Below, piece by piece: positions 42,544 through 51,011 of a stretch of DNA of 64,000 nucleotides. The position numbers were made by a program, and so were the translations under genes. This DNA comes from Vampirovibrio chlorellavorus (GTDB taxonomy: Bacteria > Cyanobacteriota > Vampirovibrionia > Vampirovibrionales > Vampirovibrionaceae): positions 248,001 through 312,000 of the forward strand of contig QFWI01000011.1 of NCBI GenBank assembly GCA_003149345.1, written 5' to 3'. The first letter of the stretch is position 1. Each line of letters begins with the position of its first letter. The notes under the pieces were generated by a model. The model was not told the origin of the DNA. It did no database searches and saw nothing but the letters and a program-made list of their open reading frames with translations.

Positions 42544-43350
42544 TTAAAAAATGTGGGCGTATTCGTTGAGGTAATTGCTCAGGGCTTGCAGAAAGACGGT
42601 CATAGTCATGAGCATCACGGCAATTCCAATGGACGGTTTCAGGGCAAAACTGAGCTGAAAGACGGGCATTTGTTGGGCGGTTCGGTTCATAATGCCCAGC
42701 ATCAGATCCACGGCCATGGTCACCACCATGATGGGAGCAACCAACTGTACCCCAATCAGCACAATATTGCTGGACAGCGTGACCAGATAGTCCACACTGA
42801 TGGCCTGGGCAAAGTTGTGGTGCATGGCATACAGGGGAAATACCTCAAAACTGCGCTTCAGGGCGCTCAACATCCAGTGAACGCCCCCCAGTTCAATGAA
42901 TAGCAGAATGGTAATGTTGTTAAACAGGGTCTCTAATAGCATGGCCTGCTTGCCACTGGCCGGATCCATAATCATGGCCGAAGACAAGCCGATTTGGTTG
43001 TTCATGATGTTGCCTGCGGCGTAGGCGGCCTGCAAAATCATATCGGCCATAAAACCCAGAAAAGCGCCCACTACAATATTTAGCACCAGCTGAATCAGAA
43101 ACGAGGGGTAGTCCCCGCCGGGAGAGAGGGGCCCGGTGTCCTGGTTCGGCGGCACCAGCCAGGCCATGGCCCCGGTAAAGAAAATGGCCGCACTGATTTT
43201 AAGCACAATGGGAATGTTTTTACGGTTAAAAATCGGCCCGGTGGTGGCAAACGCCAACATGCGAAAAAACATCAGCAGCACCCCATCGACCACCGGCCCC
43301 AACTGGTGGTGGAGCCGACCGAACGATTCAAGGGCCGTGTCAAAGTGCAT
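42544..43350 (-). CDS. fliR: Flagellar export gate protein FliR
   Basis: A 268-aa inner-membrane protein with about five to six hydrophobic segments. GPIFNRKNIPIVLKISAAIF, the GFMADMILQAAYAAGNIMNNQ-like gate region (with QIGLSSAMIMDP) and VAPIMVVTMAVDLMLGIMNR match FliR. It forms the core of the type III export channel with FliP and FliQ. It is the last gene of the fliMN-O-P-Q-R operon and begins 9 bases after fliQ. Confidence 0.93.
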   Translation of the reverse strand: MHFDTALESFGRLHHQLGPVVDGVLLMFFRMLAFATTGPIFNRKNIPIVLKISAAIFFTGAMAWLVPPNQDTGPLSPGGDYPSFLIQLVLNIVVGAFLGFMADMILQAAYAAGNIMNNQIGLSSAMIMDPASGKQAMLLETLFNNITILLFIELGGVHWMLSALKRSFEVFPLYAMHHNFAQAISVDYLVTLSSNIVLIGVQLVAPIMVVTMAVDLMLGIMNRTAQQMPVFQLSFALKPSIGIAVMLMTMTVFLQALSNYLNEYAHIF

Positions 43351-43359
43351 CCGTCTGTC

Positions 43360-43872
43360 CTACCGTTTGCCGTCTTTCTGCAAGGCCATTTTCTCGGAGA
43401 CACTGAGAGCGCCTCCTTTGCTCCCGCCTTGCCGTACTTTCAGGGTGGCGCCGGCGGCACCGTCACTGTCTGGCATTTCCCACTGGGCGGCAAATTCTTT
43501 CAACTTGGCGCTGTTAGCGCCTTCTTTGGCTTGCAGGTCAAAAAAGTGTCTGGCCCGCAGTTGTCCCGGGGTTTGGTGACGGGTGGTAGGCATGACAAAA
43601 ATGCCGTCCTCCGGTACATCGCTAAAGGCAATCTGCATGGATTCCCGTACGTAATCAGTCATCATGTTCATCATCAGGCCGCCTCCCAGAAGCAACACTG
43701 CAAAAACACCCACGATTTTGGGCGCGGCGGCAATGGTTTGCTCCTGTACCTGAGTGACCGCCTGTAAAATACCCACTACCAAGCCGATACCTGCGGCCAT
43801 CAGCACGGCGGGTAGGGACATTAACAGGCTGAGCATCAGCCCCCGGCCCAGATGTTCCAGCAATATCTCCAT
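43360..43872 (-). CDS. fliQ: Flagellar export gate protein FliQ with a C-terminal extension
   Basis: Residues 1-85 are a normal FliQ hairpin: two membrane helices with VVGILQAVTQVQEQTIAAAP between them. FliQ is normally about 90 residues; this one is 170, and the extra 80 (about 88-170) are polar, rich in Lys, Gly, Ser and Ala, ending in SVSEKMALQKDGKR. The reading frame and codon use continue smoothly, so it does not look like a read-through error. The tail would lie on the cytoplasmic side near the export sorting platform. Confidence 0.9.
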   Translation of the reverse strand: MEILLEHLGRGLMLSLLMSLPAVLMAAGIGLVVGILQAVTQVQEQTIAAAPKIVGVFAVLLLGGGLMMNMMTDYVRESMQIAFSDVPEDGIFVMPTTRHQTPGQLRARHFFDLQAKEGANSAKLKEFAAQWEMPDSDGAAGATLKVRQGGSKGGALSVSEKMALQKDGKR

Positions 43873-43930
43873 AACATGCTATCCTCACTCAGGCCTTGCA
43901 GCCCCTGACGCCTGGTGTAAGCGCCGCTAC

Positions 43931-44572
43931 CTAGTTAAAGCTCTGAACCAGTCCATTGACAATCAGGCTCCAGCCGTCCACGGCCACGAAAATCAGGATT
44001 TTAAAGGGTAGGGAAATAATGGTGGGCGACAACATCATCATCCCCAAGGCCAGCAGGATGTTGGCCACCACCAGGTCAATGACAATAAAGGGAATGAAGA
44101 TAATAAAGCCAATTTCAAAGGCGGTGCGTAGCTCGCTGACCATAAAGGCCGGAGCCACTTCCCACAAGCCTAAATCCTTGGGGGATTCTGGCGGTTTATT
44201 GCGGGATAATTGCAGGAAAAAGGCCACATCGGACTGTCGGGTTTGCCGCATCATAAAGTTTTTCAGCGGCTCGGAGCCACTGACCATCATCTGAACCACC
44301 GACCCGTTGCGCCGCATAATGGGATCCAGCTTTTGGCCAATCTCCCCAAACACGGGGGCCATGGTGTACATGGTTAAAATCAGGGACATGCCCACCAGCA
44401 CGATGGCCGGAGGCACCTGCTGGGTTCCCAGTGCTGTTTTTAAAATTGAAAAAACAATCATGTAACGCAAAAAACTGGTCATGCTCACCACCACCAGGGG
44501 GATGAGCGACAACGAGGCCATCAGGATGATTAGCTGGAGGGCCGGATCCAGCTTTCCAAACATCACATCCAC
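43931..44572 (-). CDS. fliP: Flagellar export gate protein FliP
   Basis: A 213-aa inner-membrane protein. LQLIILMASLSLIPLVVVSM and TSFLRYMIVFSILKTALGTQ, the PPAIVLVGMSLILTMYTM helix, then VSELRTAFEIGFIIFIPFIV and DLVVANILLALGMMMLSP are unmistakable for FliP. The long periplasmic loop is present. The usual N-terminal cleavable signal is absent or very short compared with enterobacterial FliP (about 245 aa). It sits between fliO and fliQ. Confidence 0.96.
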   Translation of the reverse strand: MDVMFGKLDPALQLIILMASLSLIPLVVVSMTSFLRYMIVFSILKTALGTQQVPPAIVLVGMSLILTMYTMAPVFGEIGQKLDPIMRRNGSVVQMMVSGSEPLKNFMMRQTRQSDVAFFLQLSRNKPPESPKDLGLWEVAPAFMVSELRTAFEIGFIIFIPFIVIDLVVANILLALGMMMLSPTIISLPFKILIFVAVDGWSLIVNGLVQSFN

Positions 44573-44655
44573 AGCAGGTCTTTCCTTTCCTTACATCGTT
44601 CCTGAGAGAGAGAAAAATCAATCCGTACCACGCCCGCCGTCCACAACGGACTTCC

Positions 44656-45105
44656 CTATTTCAAGCGAGAGGACACAAGCCACTGGATACTTTGGGCAAA
44701 GCGAGCCCCAAATCCCTGCCGTCTGGGGACGGTTCGGGGCACTGCCGGAGGGGCGAACCAGGGTTCTAGGCGCTCGGTTTCCGTGACCACCGGGATTTCT
44801 TCCATGGGAACCTCGCTGACCACGGGCTCCAGCTTGGACAGCAGGGTGGTTTCTTCACCGGAGGCGATTAAAAATCGTTCGGACCCGGAACGGATGACGT
44901 AAACTGTATTCCGGGGATCCAGTGGCAGGGAGGACTCCACCTGCAAGGTGGGCACTTGGGGATCCACCGTGTTTGACCCGCCTGATAACAGGCCCGAGGA
45001 ACGACGGGCGTACCAGTAAGCCCCGTAAATGAGGCCCACGGCCCCCAGGGTGTACAGCACAAAAGTACCCAAATATTGCCATAAAGCGCCTGTGTGATTC
45101 ATCAT
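44656..45105 (-). CDS. fliO: FliO-family flagellar export protein
   Basis: A 149-aa protein with one N-terminal membrane helix (about 8-30). A short SH3-like domain follows (about 50-90), with LQVESSLPLDPRNTVYVIRS and RFLIASGEETTLL, the FliO motif. The C-terminus is basic. FliO helps FliP assemble. Position between the FliM/N-like gene and fliP supports the call. Confidence 0.85.
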   Translation of the reverse strand: MMNHTGALWQYLGTFVLYTLGAVGLIYGAYWYARRSSGLLSGGSNTVDPQVPTLQVESSLPLDPRNTVYVIRSGSERFLIASGEETTLLSKLEPVVSEVPMEEIPVVTETERLEPWFAPPAVPRTVPRRQGFGARFAQSIQWLVSSRLK

Positions 45106-45143
45106 GCCGGTCTGTCCTTCACGCTCGCCTGCTCATTCAACAA

Positions 45144-46496
45144 CTACCAGTTCTCTTCGCCTTCGGCGGCTTCATCAAAATCATCGTTCAAAAAGCTGTC
45201 CAAATCCATTTCACCCGTCGGATTGGTCGGGGGGCTTGCCTCCTCAACGGCCGGTACCTCGGCAGGAGTAACCGCTTCCTGAGCGGGTAAAGTCATGCGT
45301 TCGCCAGTATTTTCGCTGGACGCTGTGGGGGTTAGAACCTGGCTGACCCGTATCCCGAACCGATCGCCCACGATGATCAGCTCGCCCAAGGCCAAAGCCT
45401 TGCCGTCTACATTTAAACTGACCTGATTGTGCAGCAGGTCATCAATCTCGATGACCAGGCCTTCGCTCATTTGCTTTAATTGACGCAAGGGTAACTTGAC
45501 TGGCTCAAACTCGGCAGCAACCTCAATCATCAGGTTATCCCAAAGGGTTTGCCGGGCTGAACTGCCTGGGTTCTGAGTATCCATCGGGGTGTCCATCGGG
45601 TCAAACTCCTGTTCGTAAGGCATGGTAATGGCCTGCGGGCGATTTATCCTGACCGGAAATGGCAAACGTTCCCCCGACTGTGTTTCCACCAGCGCCATGT
45701 GGCCGAGTTGGCTGTTCTCCAGCACAATCAAATCGCCCGGTTCCAGGTGATCCAAATCGGCCAAAGGCACCCGGCTGCTGCCCACGAAAATTCGAGCTGG
45801 GGCCAGAACGTGAAAAAAAAAGTCATCCGGCACGGTGTTCTCGCCGGGGGAGGGTATGGCAACTTGTTTGAGGGCAGAAGCCGGGACGCTGAGAACCATT
45901 TTCCCCACTTCCAGTTCATCCATTAGGTGGGCGGCCTGCACCGGCCCCAGCGCCTGCTCCAGCGCGTCGGCGGATTCATCCAGGCTGGCCACCCATAGCA
46001 GTTGAACCAACTCCTGCGAGTGGGAGGGAGCTGGTTTTTTCAACAGGTGTTTTTTGAATAGGGCGAGTAAATCCCGGCTTAATTCATTTAAAATGCTGGC
46101 TTCCAGCGGACTGAGTCGTCGGAAGCTGAAACCGGCCTCGGCCTGGGAGCGCCTTCCCAAAACCCGGTTGAGCAAGCTGGCGCAAAGAGACTCGGACAAT
46201 CGCAACAGTGCCGATGGCGGCTGACCGATATGGGCATCGGTTTGCTTCTCCAGCTGAAGCTGGGAGACGTGGAAATCATCCAGACGCCAAAAGTAGTGCG
46301 GTTTCTCACTGATTCCCAAAAAAGTCAGCTTCACGGGGACGCCCCAGAACTGGGAGAACACCTCGCCTAAATGGGGGCTCAGCTGCGCACATGCCTGAAT
46401 TTGGGCCTGCCATGGACTGACCCGCCCCACTCTGGGGAAGGGGTGTGCCCGATCATTTAATTGGCTCGCCTTGCGGCTATCCAAACTCATGTCCAT
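45144..46496 (-). CDS. FliM/FliN-like rotor protein with two SpoA domains (SctQ-like layout)
   Basis: A 450-aa protein. After a poorly conserved N-terminal half, one SpoA domain lies at about 220-300 (FFFHVLAPARIFVGSSRVPL, LEPGDLIVLENSQ). A second lies at about 340-395 (LPLRQLKQMSEGLVIEIDDL, LNVDGKALALGELIIVGDRF), followed by an acidic Pro-rich tail with DLDSFLNDDFDEA. FliM normally has a CheC-like middle and one SpoA domain, FliN one SpoA domain; two in one chain is the layout of T3SS SctQ/HrcQ. It should form the C-ring that binds export chaperones and switches rotation. It is the first gene of the fliO-P-Q-R operon. The ATG at 46496 has no strong ribosome site. Confidence 0.8.
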   Translation of the reverse strand: MDMSLDSRKASQLNDRAHPFPRVGRVSPWQAQIQACAQLSPHLGEVFSQFWGVPVKLTFLGISEKPHYFWRLDDFHVSQLQLEKQTDAHIGQPPSALLRLSESLCASLLNRVLGRRSQAEAGFSFRRLSPLEASILNELSRDLLALFKKHLLKKPAPSHSQELVQLLWVASLDESADALEQALGPVQAAHLMDELEVGKMVLSVPASALKQVAIPSPGENTVPDDFFFHVLAPARIFVGSSRVPLADLDHLEPGDLIVLENSQLGHMALVETQSGERLPFPVRINRPQAITMPYEQEFDPMDTPMDTQNPGSSARQTLWDNLMIEVAAEFEPVKLPLRQLKQMSEGLVIEIDDLLHNQVSLNVDGKALALGELIIVGDRFGIRVSQVLTPTASSENTGERMTLPAQEAVTPAEVPAVEEASPPTNPTGEMDLDSFLNDDFDEAAEGEENW

Positions 46497-46792
46497 ACGC
46501 TACTAACCACTCAGCGCTCTCTTCCAGCTCGTTTCTGCAACAGCATACCGAATTGCCCGGATGCAGGCATCCATCCAGTGGTCTAGGCAAATCCGTCTTG
46601 CCATCGGCCAATGGGTGAGGATAACCGCATGGGCGTAGGCTTCCGTCCGCCCATGCCTGGTAAGGCTGGTTGCCGCTCCTACAATCTGCGGCCGTATTGA
46701 AGGGCAACCGGCTGCCTCTTTTTGAGGACAGGCTTGGCGCAAGCTGGGGTCAACGGGGTCTGCCGGGGATGCTGGCCTTGCTTTTAAAGACC
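46497..46792. other. Inverted-repeat-rich intergenic stretch
   Basis: About 300 bases between rpsT and the rotor operon. Three dyads lie in a row: GGATGC/GCATCC (46559-46572), GCATGGGCG/CGCCCATGC (46627-46656) and GGTTGCC/GGCAACC (46668-46709). Minus-strand frames of 76-79 codons overlap each other and lack ribosome sites. It may be a structured leader of the rotor operon or a decayed repeat element. Confidence 0.5.
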
Positions 46793-46827
46793 AAAAAGTC
46801 CTTTGCCATAAAGCAAAGGACTTTTTT
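46793..46827 (-). terminator. Intrinsic terminator downstream of rpsT
   Basis: AAAAAGTCCTTTGC pairs perfectly with its complement across a 6-base loop and is followed by a T-run in the minus direction. It lies 22 bases after the rpsT stop; the A/T arms also allow termination in the plus direction. Confidence 0.93.
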
Positions 46828-46848
46828 AAATGTGTGGAATACTGCTGT

Positions 46849-47103
46849 TTAGGCGGCGGTGTGATTCAGCGCCACTGCGATTTTGGACTTGTAGCGTGCG
46901 GCGGTATTCTTGTGCAGAATCCCTTTGAGGACAGCGCGATCCAATAAGCTATAAGCCAGTTTCAACCCTTCCTGACGGGCGGCGGGCTCGCCGTTCAGGG
47001 CTTTTTTCATAGCGGTTCTAATGGCGGATTTGAAAGCAATGTTGCGTTGGCGGTTGCGCTCGGCAACATCAACACGTTTCTTGGCGGATTTAATTCTTGG
47101 CAA
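46849..47103 (-). CDS. rpsT: 30S ribosomal protein S20
   Basis: An 84-aa basic protein with the S20 hallmarks: PRIKSAKKRVDVAERNRQRN at the start, the SAIRTAMKKAL helix, and the final helix KGILHKNTAARYKSKIAVAL. S20 binds 16S rRNA early in 30S assembly. AAAGGT precedes the ATG. It is a single-gene unit with its own terminator. Confidence 0.97.
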   Translation of the reverse strand: MPRIKSAKKRVDVAERNRQRNIAFKSAIRTAMKKALNGEPAARQEGLKLAYSLLDRAVLKGILHKNTAARYKSKIAVALNHTAA

Positions 47104-47323
47104 GATGCAATACCTTTTTACGGTTGAGGGGACACACTAAATACAGGTTCGATAAAAATCGGTAAATCTTAGGCTTTCACTTATAGCACCAACACAAAAG
47201 GCGATCAACATGAGGGTGGGAGGCCTGTTGCATTGGCGCTTGTGAAGCGGTGGATACCCTTTGCGGACAAACGGCATGACATCGTGATTCAAGGCACAGT
47301 GGGGCCTGGGACGTTTGACCATA

Positions 47324-48376
47324 TTACCCCCTCTTTGGACAAGGGTTCTGGAGTATGGCCAAAATGGCGGATTCCACCTGGTCCACGGTAATTTGTCGCA
47401 TACAGGCTAACTGTTGCTCGCCCGTATAGGGACAGTCTGCCTGTTCACAAGGCCAGCAGGCCAAGGCCTCTGGCGGCGTGAGCATCCGGGACGCTCCATG
47501 GGCCAAAGGCCCTGTACGGGCTAAAGCGGTCGGCCCATAGATGCCCACCACAGGCACACCAGTGGCGGCGGCCAGATGCATGGGGCCGGTATCGCCGCCC
47601 ACCACCACATCGCATTGGGCCAGCACGCTGGCCGTGCCCAGAATGTCGTATCGTCCGCAGAGGTTTTGCACCCGGGGGCCAATGCTGCCCAGCACTTTTC
47701 CAAGTCCATCCAGAATTTGCTGAACCAAAGCCGCTTCATCCGGCCCGCCCACCAAAAGCACCTGAATCTCCGGGTTATGGGCCAGCAGCTTCTCAATGAG
47801 GCCAACGTAAGCGACCTTTTCCCAGGCCCGGTTGGAACGTTTGCCCCCCACGCCGGGGATGATGCCTATCCAGACGGCGCTGTTTGGCTTTTGGGGAGCC
47901 GGATCCTGCTCCTGAGTTGGCAGCAAAGTGGGCACAGCGGGTAATGGGTCTGGCAATACGGGCAATAGACGCTGGAAGGGCTGATAAAAATCGCTGACCG
48001 CATGCCGACGGGTCATGGTCCGCTGGGCCTGGCCCTTGCTGCGTAATTTTTCTTTGTGATACACCGCACTTGAGCGAGGCATTACCAGGGTAGTCAACAA
48101 AATTGACTTCAGCGACGGGTGGAGATTGATCACCGCATCCACGCCCAATTGGCGAAACTGACCCGCCAACCGCCACAATCCCCATAAGCCCTGCTCTTTC
48201 CCCCACGTCCATACCTGATCCACCCCTGCAAAGGAGGCCACCAAGTTCCTATAGGCCGGACTGGTCAACCAGTGGACTTCCAGCTCGGGATAGGCCTGCC
48301 TGAGCGCCTGAACGGATGCGGAGGCGTGAATTAAATCGCCCAGGGCTCCCCAACGAATGACCAGCAAGCGCTTCAT
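47324..48376 (-). CDS. Glycosyltransferase family 9 (heptosyltransferase-like)
   Basis: A 350-aa GT-B enzyme beginning KRLLVIRWGALGDLIHASAS. The C-terminal half has IGIIPGVGGKRSNRAWEKVA and the nucleotide-sugar site VVGGDTGPMHLAAATGVPVV. Family 9 enzymes transfer heptose or a related sugar to the LPS core from the cytoplasmic face. A Cys-containing end (ACWPCEQADCPYTGEQQLAC) resembles that of its neighbour. The start at 48376 has AGGAG 10 bases upstream and overlaps the previous stop as ATGA; a longer frame upstream has no support. The pair implies an LPS-like outer membrane. Confidence 0.87.
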   Translation of the reverse strand: MKRLLVIRWGALGDLIHASASVQALRQAYPELEVHWLTSPAYRNLVASFAGVDQVWTWGKEQGLWGLWRLAGQFRQLGVDAVINLHPSLKSILLTTLVMPRSSAVYHKEKLRSKGQAQRTMTRRHAVSDFYQPFQRLLPVLPDPLPAVPTLLPTQEQDPAPQKPNSAVWIGIIPGVGGKRSNRAWEKVAYVGLIEKLLAHNPEIQVLLVGGPDEAALVQQILDGLGKVLGSIGPRVQNLCGRYDILGTASVLAQCDVVVGGDTGPMHLAAATGVPVVGIYGPTALARTGPLAHGASRMLTPPEALACWPCEQADCPYTGEQQLACMRQITVDQVESAILAILQNPCPKRG

Positions 48377-49494
48377 GCCAGGGGCTCCTGTGCTGCGGAC
48401 AGACTGCTTTTTACCTGTTGTAGCACCTGCTGTGGGGTCAGTTGCGTCATACAGGCGCTGGTTTTTAAGGGGCAATCCCGCTCAAAGCAGGGCTGGCAAT
48501 CCAGTTGCGTGGTCAGGATGGTATGTCGTCCCCCCACTGGGCCGGTTCGACCTGGGGCGGTGGGGCCATACAGCCCGATTATTTTTGGAACGCCCACCGC
48601 ATCGGCAATGTGCAAGGGGGCGCTATCCAGACCAATGAGAATAGGGGCTTGCTGAAACAGGGCGTATAAATCGGGCCAGTCGGTTTGGCCCACAAGGTTC
48701 AACACCTGAGGCGACCCGGCATGCTCTCCCAAAATGGTGGCGGCCCGAGGGGCGTCACTGGAAGCCCCCAGCAGGATGACCGCAACGTTCAAGTCCAGCA
48801 GTAAGGGCAGCAATTGGGCCCAGTGTTCCAAGGGCCAGTGTTTACTGGGCCACCGGGTAAAGGGGGCCAGCACCACCAAAGGCTGACGGGGGATAGGCAG
48901 GGAGGCCAGCAGCGCTTCTACCTTGGTGGCCGCCTGTGAAGGCACCGGGGGGAGGACGAATTCAGGGCCCTTGACCTCACAGCCAATGGCTCGGGCGAAA
49001 TCCAGATAGCGCTGGACCGCAGGGGTGTGGGCATCCCGGATGATCATGGGAGGAAGATGACGATTGTAGAGCAAATCCGCACTTTCCCGGGTGGCCTTAA
49101 AGCCATAGCGTAGCGGGATTTTTGCCAACCAGGGCCAAATGGCGCTTTTCAGCAGGCCCTGTACATCAAAACTGACTTGATACCCCTCGGCCCGAATGTC
49201 TCGCACAAAAGCCCGCACCTCCTGCCACAGGGATGACCACTGGGCAGGCTGTTTGAGTAAAGCAAGCCAGCGCTTGCGGTGGGACACATGCAGCCGGTCA
49301 ATCAAAAGATGATTCTCTAGCAAGGGCGCGGCGGAGGCCTCCACTAGCCAACCCACAAAGGCCTCGGGGTACTGGCGTTTCAGGGCGGCCAGCAAGGGCA
49401 ATGTGTGCATCACATCGCCATGGGCGCTGAGCCGCACGATTAAAATGCGCCTGGCAGCGGGAGGATTAGAAACGGAGGGTTGGGGGTACTTCAT
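48373..49494 (-). CDS. Glycosyltransferase family 9 (heptosyltransferase-like)
   Basis: About 373 aa, paralogous to the next gene of the operon. RRILIVRLSAHGDVMHTLPL at the N-terminus, FDVQGLLKSAIWP, APFTRWPSKHWPLEHWAQLL and GLDSAPLHIADAVGVPKIIG are the family 9 landmarks, nearer to WaaC in type. The end has CQPCFERDCPLKTSAC. It should add an early core sugar of LPS. The ATG at 49494 is preferred since the upstream in-frame start is a TTG and the extra 21 residues are not family-like. Confidence 0.87.
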   Translation of the reverse strand: MKYPQPSVSNPPAARRILIVRLSAHGDVMHTLPLLAALKRQYPEAFVGWLVEASAAPLLENHLLIDRLHVSHRKRWLALLKQPAQWSSLWQEVRAFVRDIRAEGYQVSFDVQGLLKSAIWPWLAKIPLRYGFKATRESADLLYNRHLPPMIIRDAHTPAVQRYLDFARAIGCEVKGPEFVLPPVPSQAATKVEALLASLPIPRQPLVVLAPFTRWPSKHWPLEHWAQLLPLLLDLNVAVILLGASSDAPRAATILGEHAGSPQVLNLVGQTDWPDLYALFQQAPILIGLDSAPLHIADAVGVPKIIGLYGPTAPGRTGPVGGRHTILTTQLDCQPCFERDCPLKTSACMTQLTPQQVLQQVKSSLSAAQEPLA

Positions 49495-49581
49495 GGGATA
49501 CAGCGGTCGCCTGCGGCTGGTATGAACAATGTAACTTATAATGAAAGCAAGGGTCAAAAACTAAATTAGCGGGAATATCCA

Positions 49582-50994
49582 TTGGATTGGTTGCATAACA
49601 CCTCGGAATTGATGATGGTGGCCATCTTGGTCACGGTGGTTTCCGCTGCCATTATCCTCATTTTGCTACGCAAACCCCCGGAAAAGTCCCTCACGTCAGC
49701 CAACGCAGGGTCTACCTCTGGCTCCGGCGGCGCTGCCTCCCCCTCCTCCAGGGAGCAGAACAGCCTGATTGAGCATCTGAATCAGGGCAACGCCTGTGTT
49801 CGGCAATTTCAATACGAACAAGCCCTTTACCACTTCAGGGAGGCCATCAAACTCAAGCCGGAAGACGCTTCGATTCACTTTAAAGTCGGGCGTGTACATG
49901 GGCAGCGGGAAGATTTCAAGAACGCCCTGGCCGCGTTTAAGACGTCGCTGGAGTTGAACCCCAAGCAGGTGGAGGCTCATTATGAAATGGCCCGCATTTA
50001 TCAGCAACTGCACAATGCGGAGAAGGCCAGTAACGCCCTGCACAAGGCGCTCAAGATCAATCCCAACCACACAGAGTCTCTCAAGCTGCAAATCAAGCTG
50101 CTGGAGCAGGAAAACCGGTATCAGGAAGCGTTGGCTCCCCTCCAAAAACTGATTGAAACGCTCCCCGATCCAACCAAGTACCAGGAATTGCTGGCCGAAT
50201 ACCTGATGAAGCTGGGCGACTACCCCAAGGCCATTGCCTCCCTGGAGACCTTGATTGGCCTGAACCCACAGGAACAGCTGTATTACCTGGGGAAAGTGGG
50301 GCAAGCCTACTTCGATCAGGGGGAATATGCCCGGGCGATTGAGCAATACAAGCGTATTTTGCAAGAGCAAGGCACCGCCCGAGTGGACGCCACCTTTATC
50401 CGGGCCATTAAAAACCAGCTGGCCGCCGCCTTGTGTAACGAAGGGGTCAAACTGTATCAGGCTCACGATCCCCGGGGAGCCATTCAGCATTACCAGGACG
50501 CCCTGCTTTACGACGATAGTAACGCCGATATCCACTACAATCTGGGAAAAGCGCTGATAGAGGCAAAAGATAGTGGCAAGGCCATGCGCCATTTTGAGCT
50601 GGCTTTATCCATTAATGCCAACGATGCCAGTTGCCATTACGAACTGGCCGTCTTGCAGGATCAAAAGGGTTTGGTACAGGAAGCCTTGACCCATTACCAG
50701 AAAGCGCTGGAGCTGGAGCCCCATAACCCGCTTGCCTGCTTTGGCTTGGGTACTTTGTACGGCGTGGATGGTAATCTGGATAAGGCCATCCAGCTACTGA
50801 GCGCTGCTATTCGCCTTGATCCCAACTATACCGACGCCTTTTATAATCTGGCCGTGGCCCTGGAACGTAAGAAAGACATTAACAAGGCCATCAAGTTCTA
50901 CAAGAAGGTGCTGAGTCTGGATAAAAACCATGAAAAAGCCAAGAGCAATCTGGCCCACATCCAGCACACCCAGAAACAAGGGCTTCGTCGCTAG
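49582..50994 (+). CDS. Membrane-anchored TPR-repeat protein
   Basis: A 470-aa protein with one N-terminal membrane helix (about 11-29, MMVAILVTVVSAAIILILL) and a Ser/Gly/Ala linker. From about residue 65 to 465 it is a nearly continuous array of roughly ten to eleven tetratricopeptide repeats (for example ALYHFREAIKLKPEDASIHF and AIKFYKKVLSLDKNHEKAKS). TPR arrays scaffold protein complexes; the partner is unknown. It starts with TTG at 49582 after GGGAAT; an internal ATG at 49612 would cut into the helix. It is divergent from the glycosyltransferase pair, so a role in envelope assembly is possible but unproven. Confidence 0.82.
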   Translation: MDWLHNTSELMMVAILVTVVSAAIILILLRKPPEKSLTSANAGSTSGSGGAASPSSREQNSLIEHLNQGNACVRQFQYEQALYHFREAIKLKPEDASIHFKVGRVHGQREDFKNALAAFKTSLELNPKQVEAHYEMARIYQQLHNAEKASNALHKALKINPNHTESLKLQIKLLEQENRYQEALAPLQKLIETLPDPTKYQELLAEYLMKLGDYPKAIASLETLIGLNPQEQLYYLGKVGQAYFDQGEYARAIEQYKRILQEQGTARVDATFIRAIKNQLAAALCNEGVKLYQAHDPRGAIQHYQDALLYDDSNADIHYNLGKALIEAKDSGKAMRHFELALSINANDASCHYELAVLQDQKGLVQEALTHYQKALELEPHNPLACFGLGTLYGVDGNLDKAIQLLSAAIRLDPNYTDAFYNLAVALERKKDINKAIKFYKKVLSLDKNHEKAKSNLAHIQHTQKQGLRR

Positions 50995-51011
50995 CGCCAG
51001 GAGCTTTTAGC

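Noticed and set aside
46503..46742. Minus-strand frames of 76-79 codons just before the rotor gene
   Set aside because: Two frames overlap, neither has a ribosome site, and the DNA is dominated by inverted repeats.
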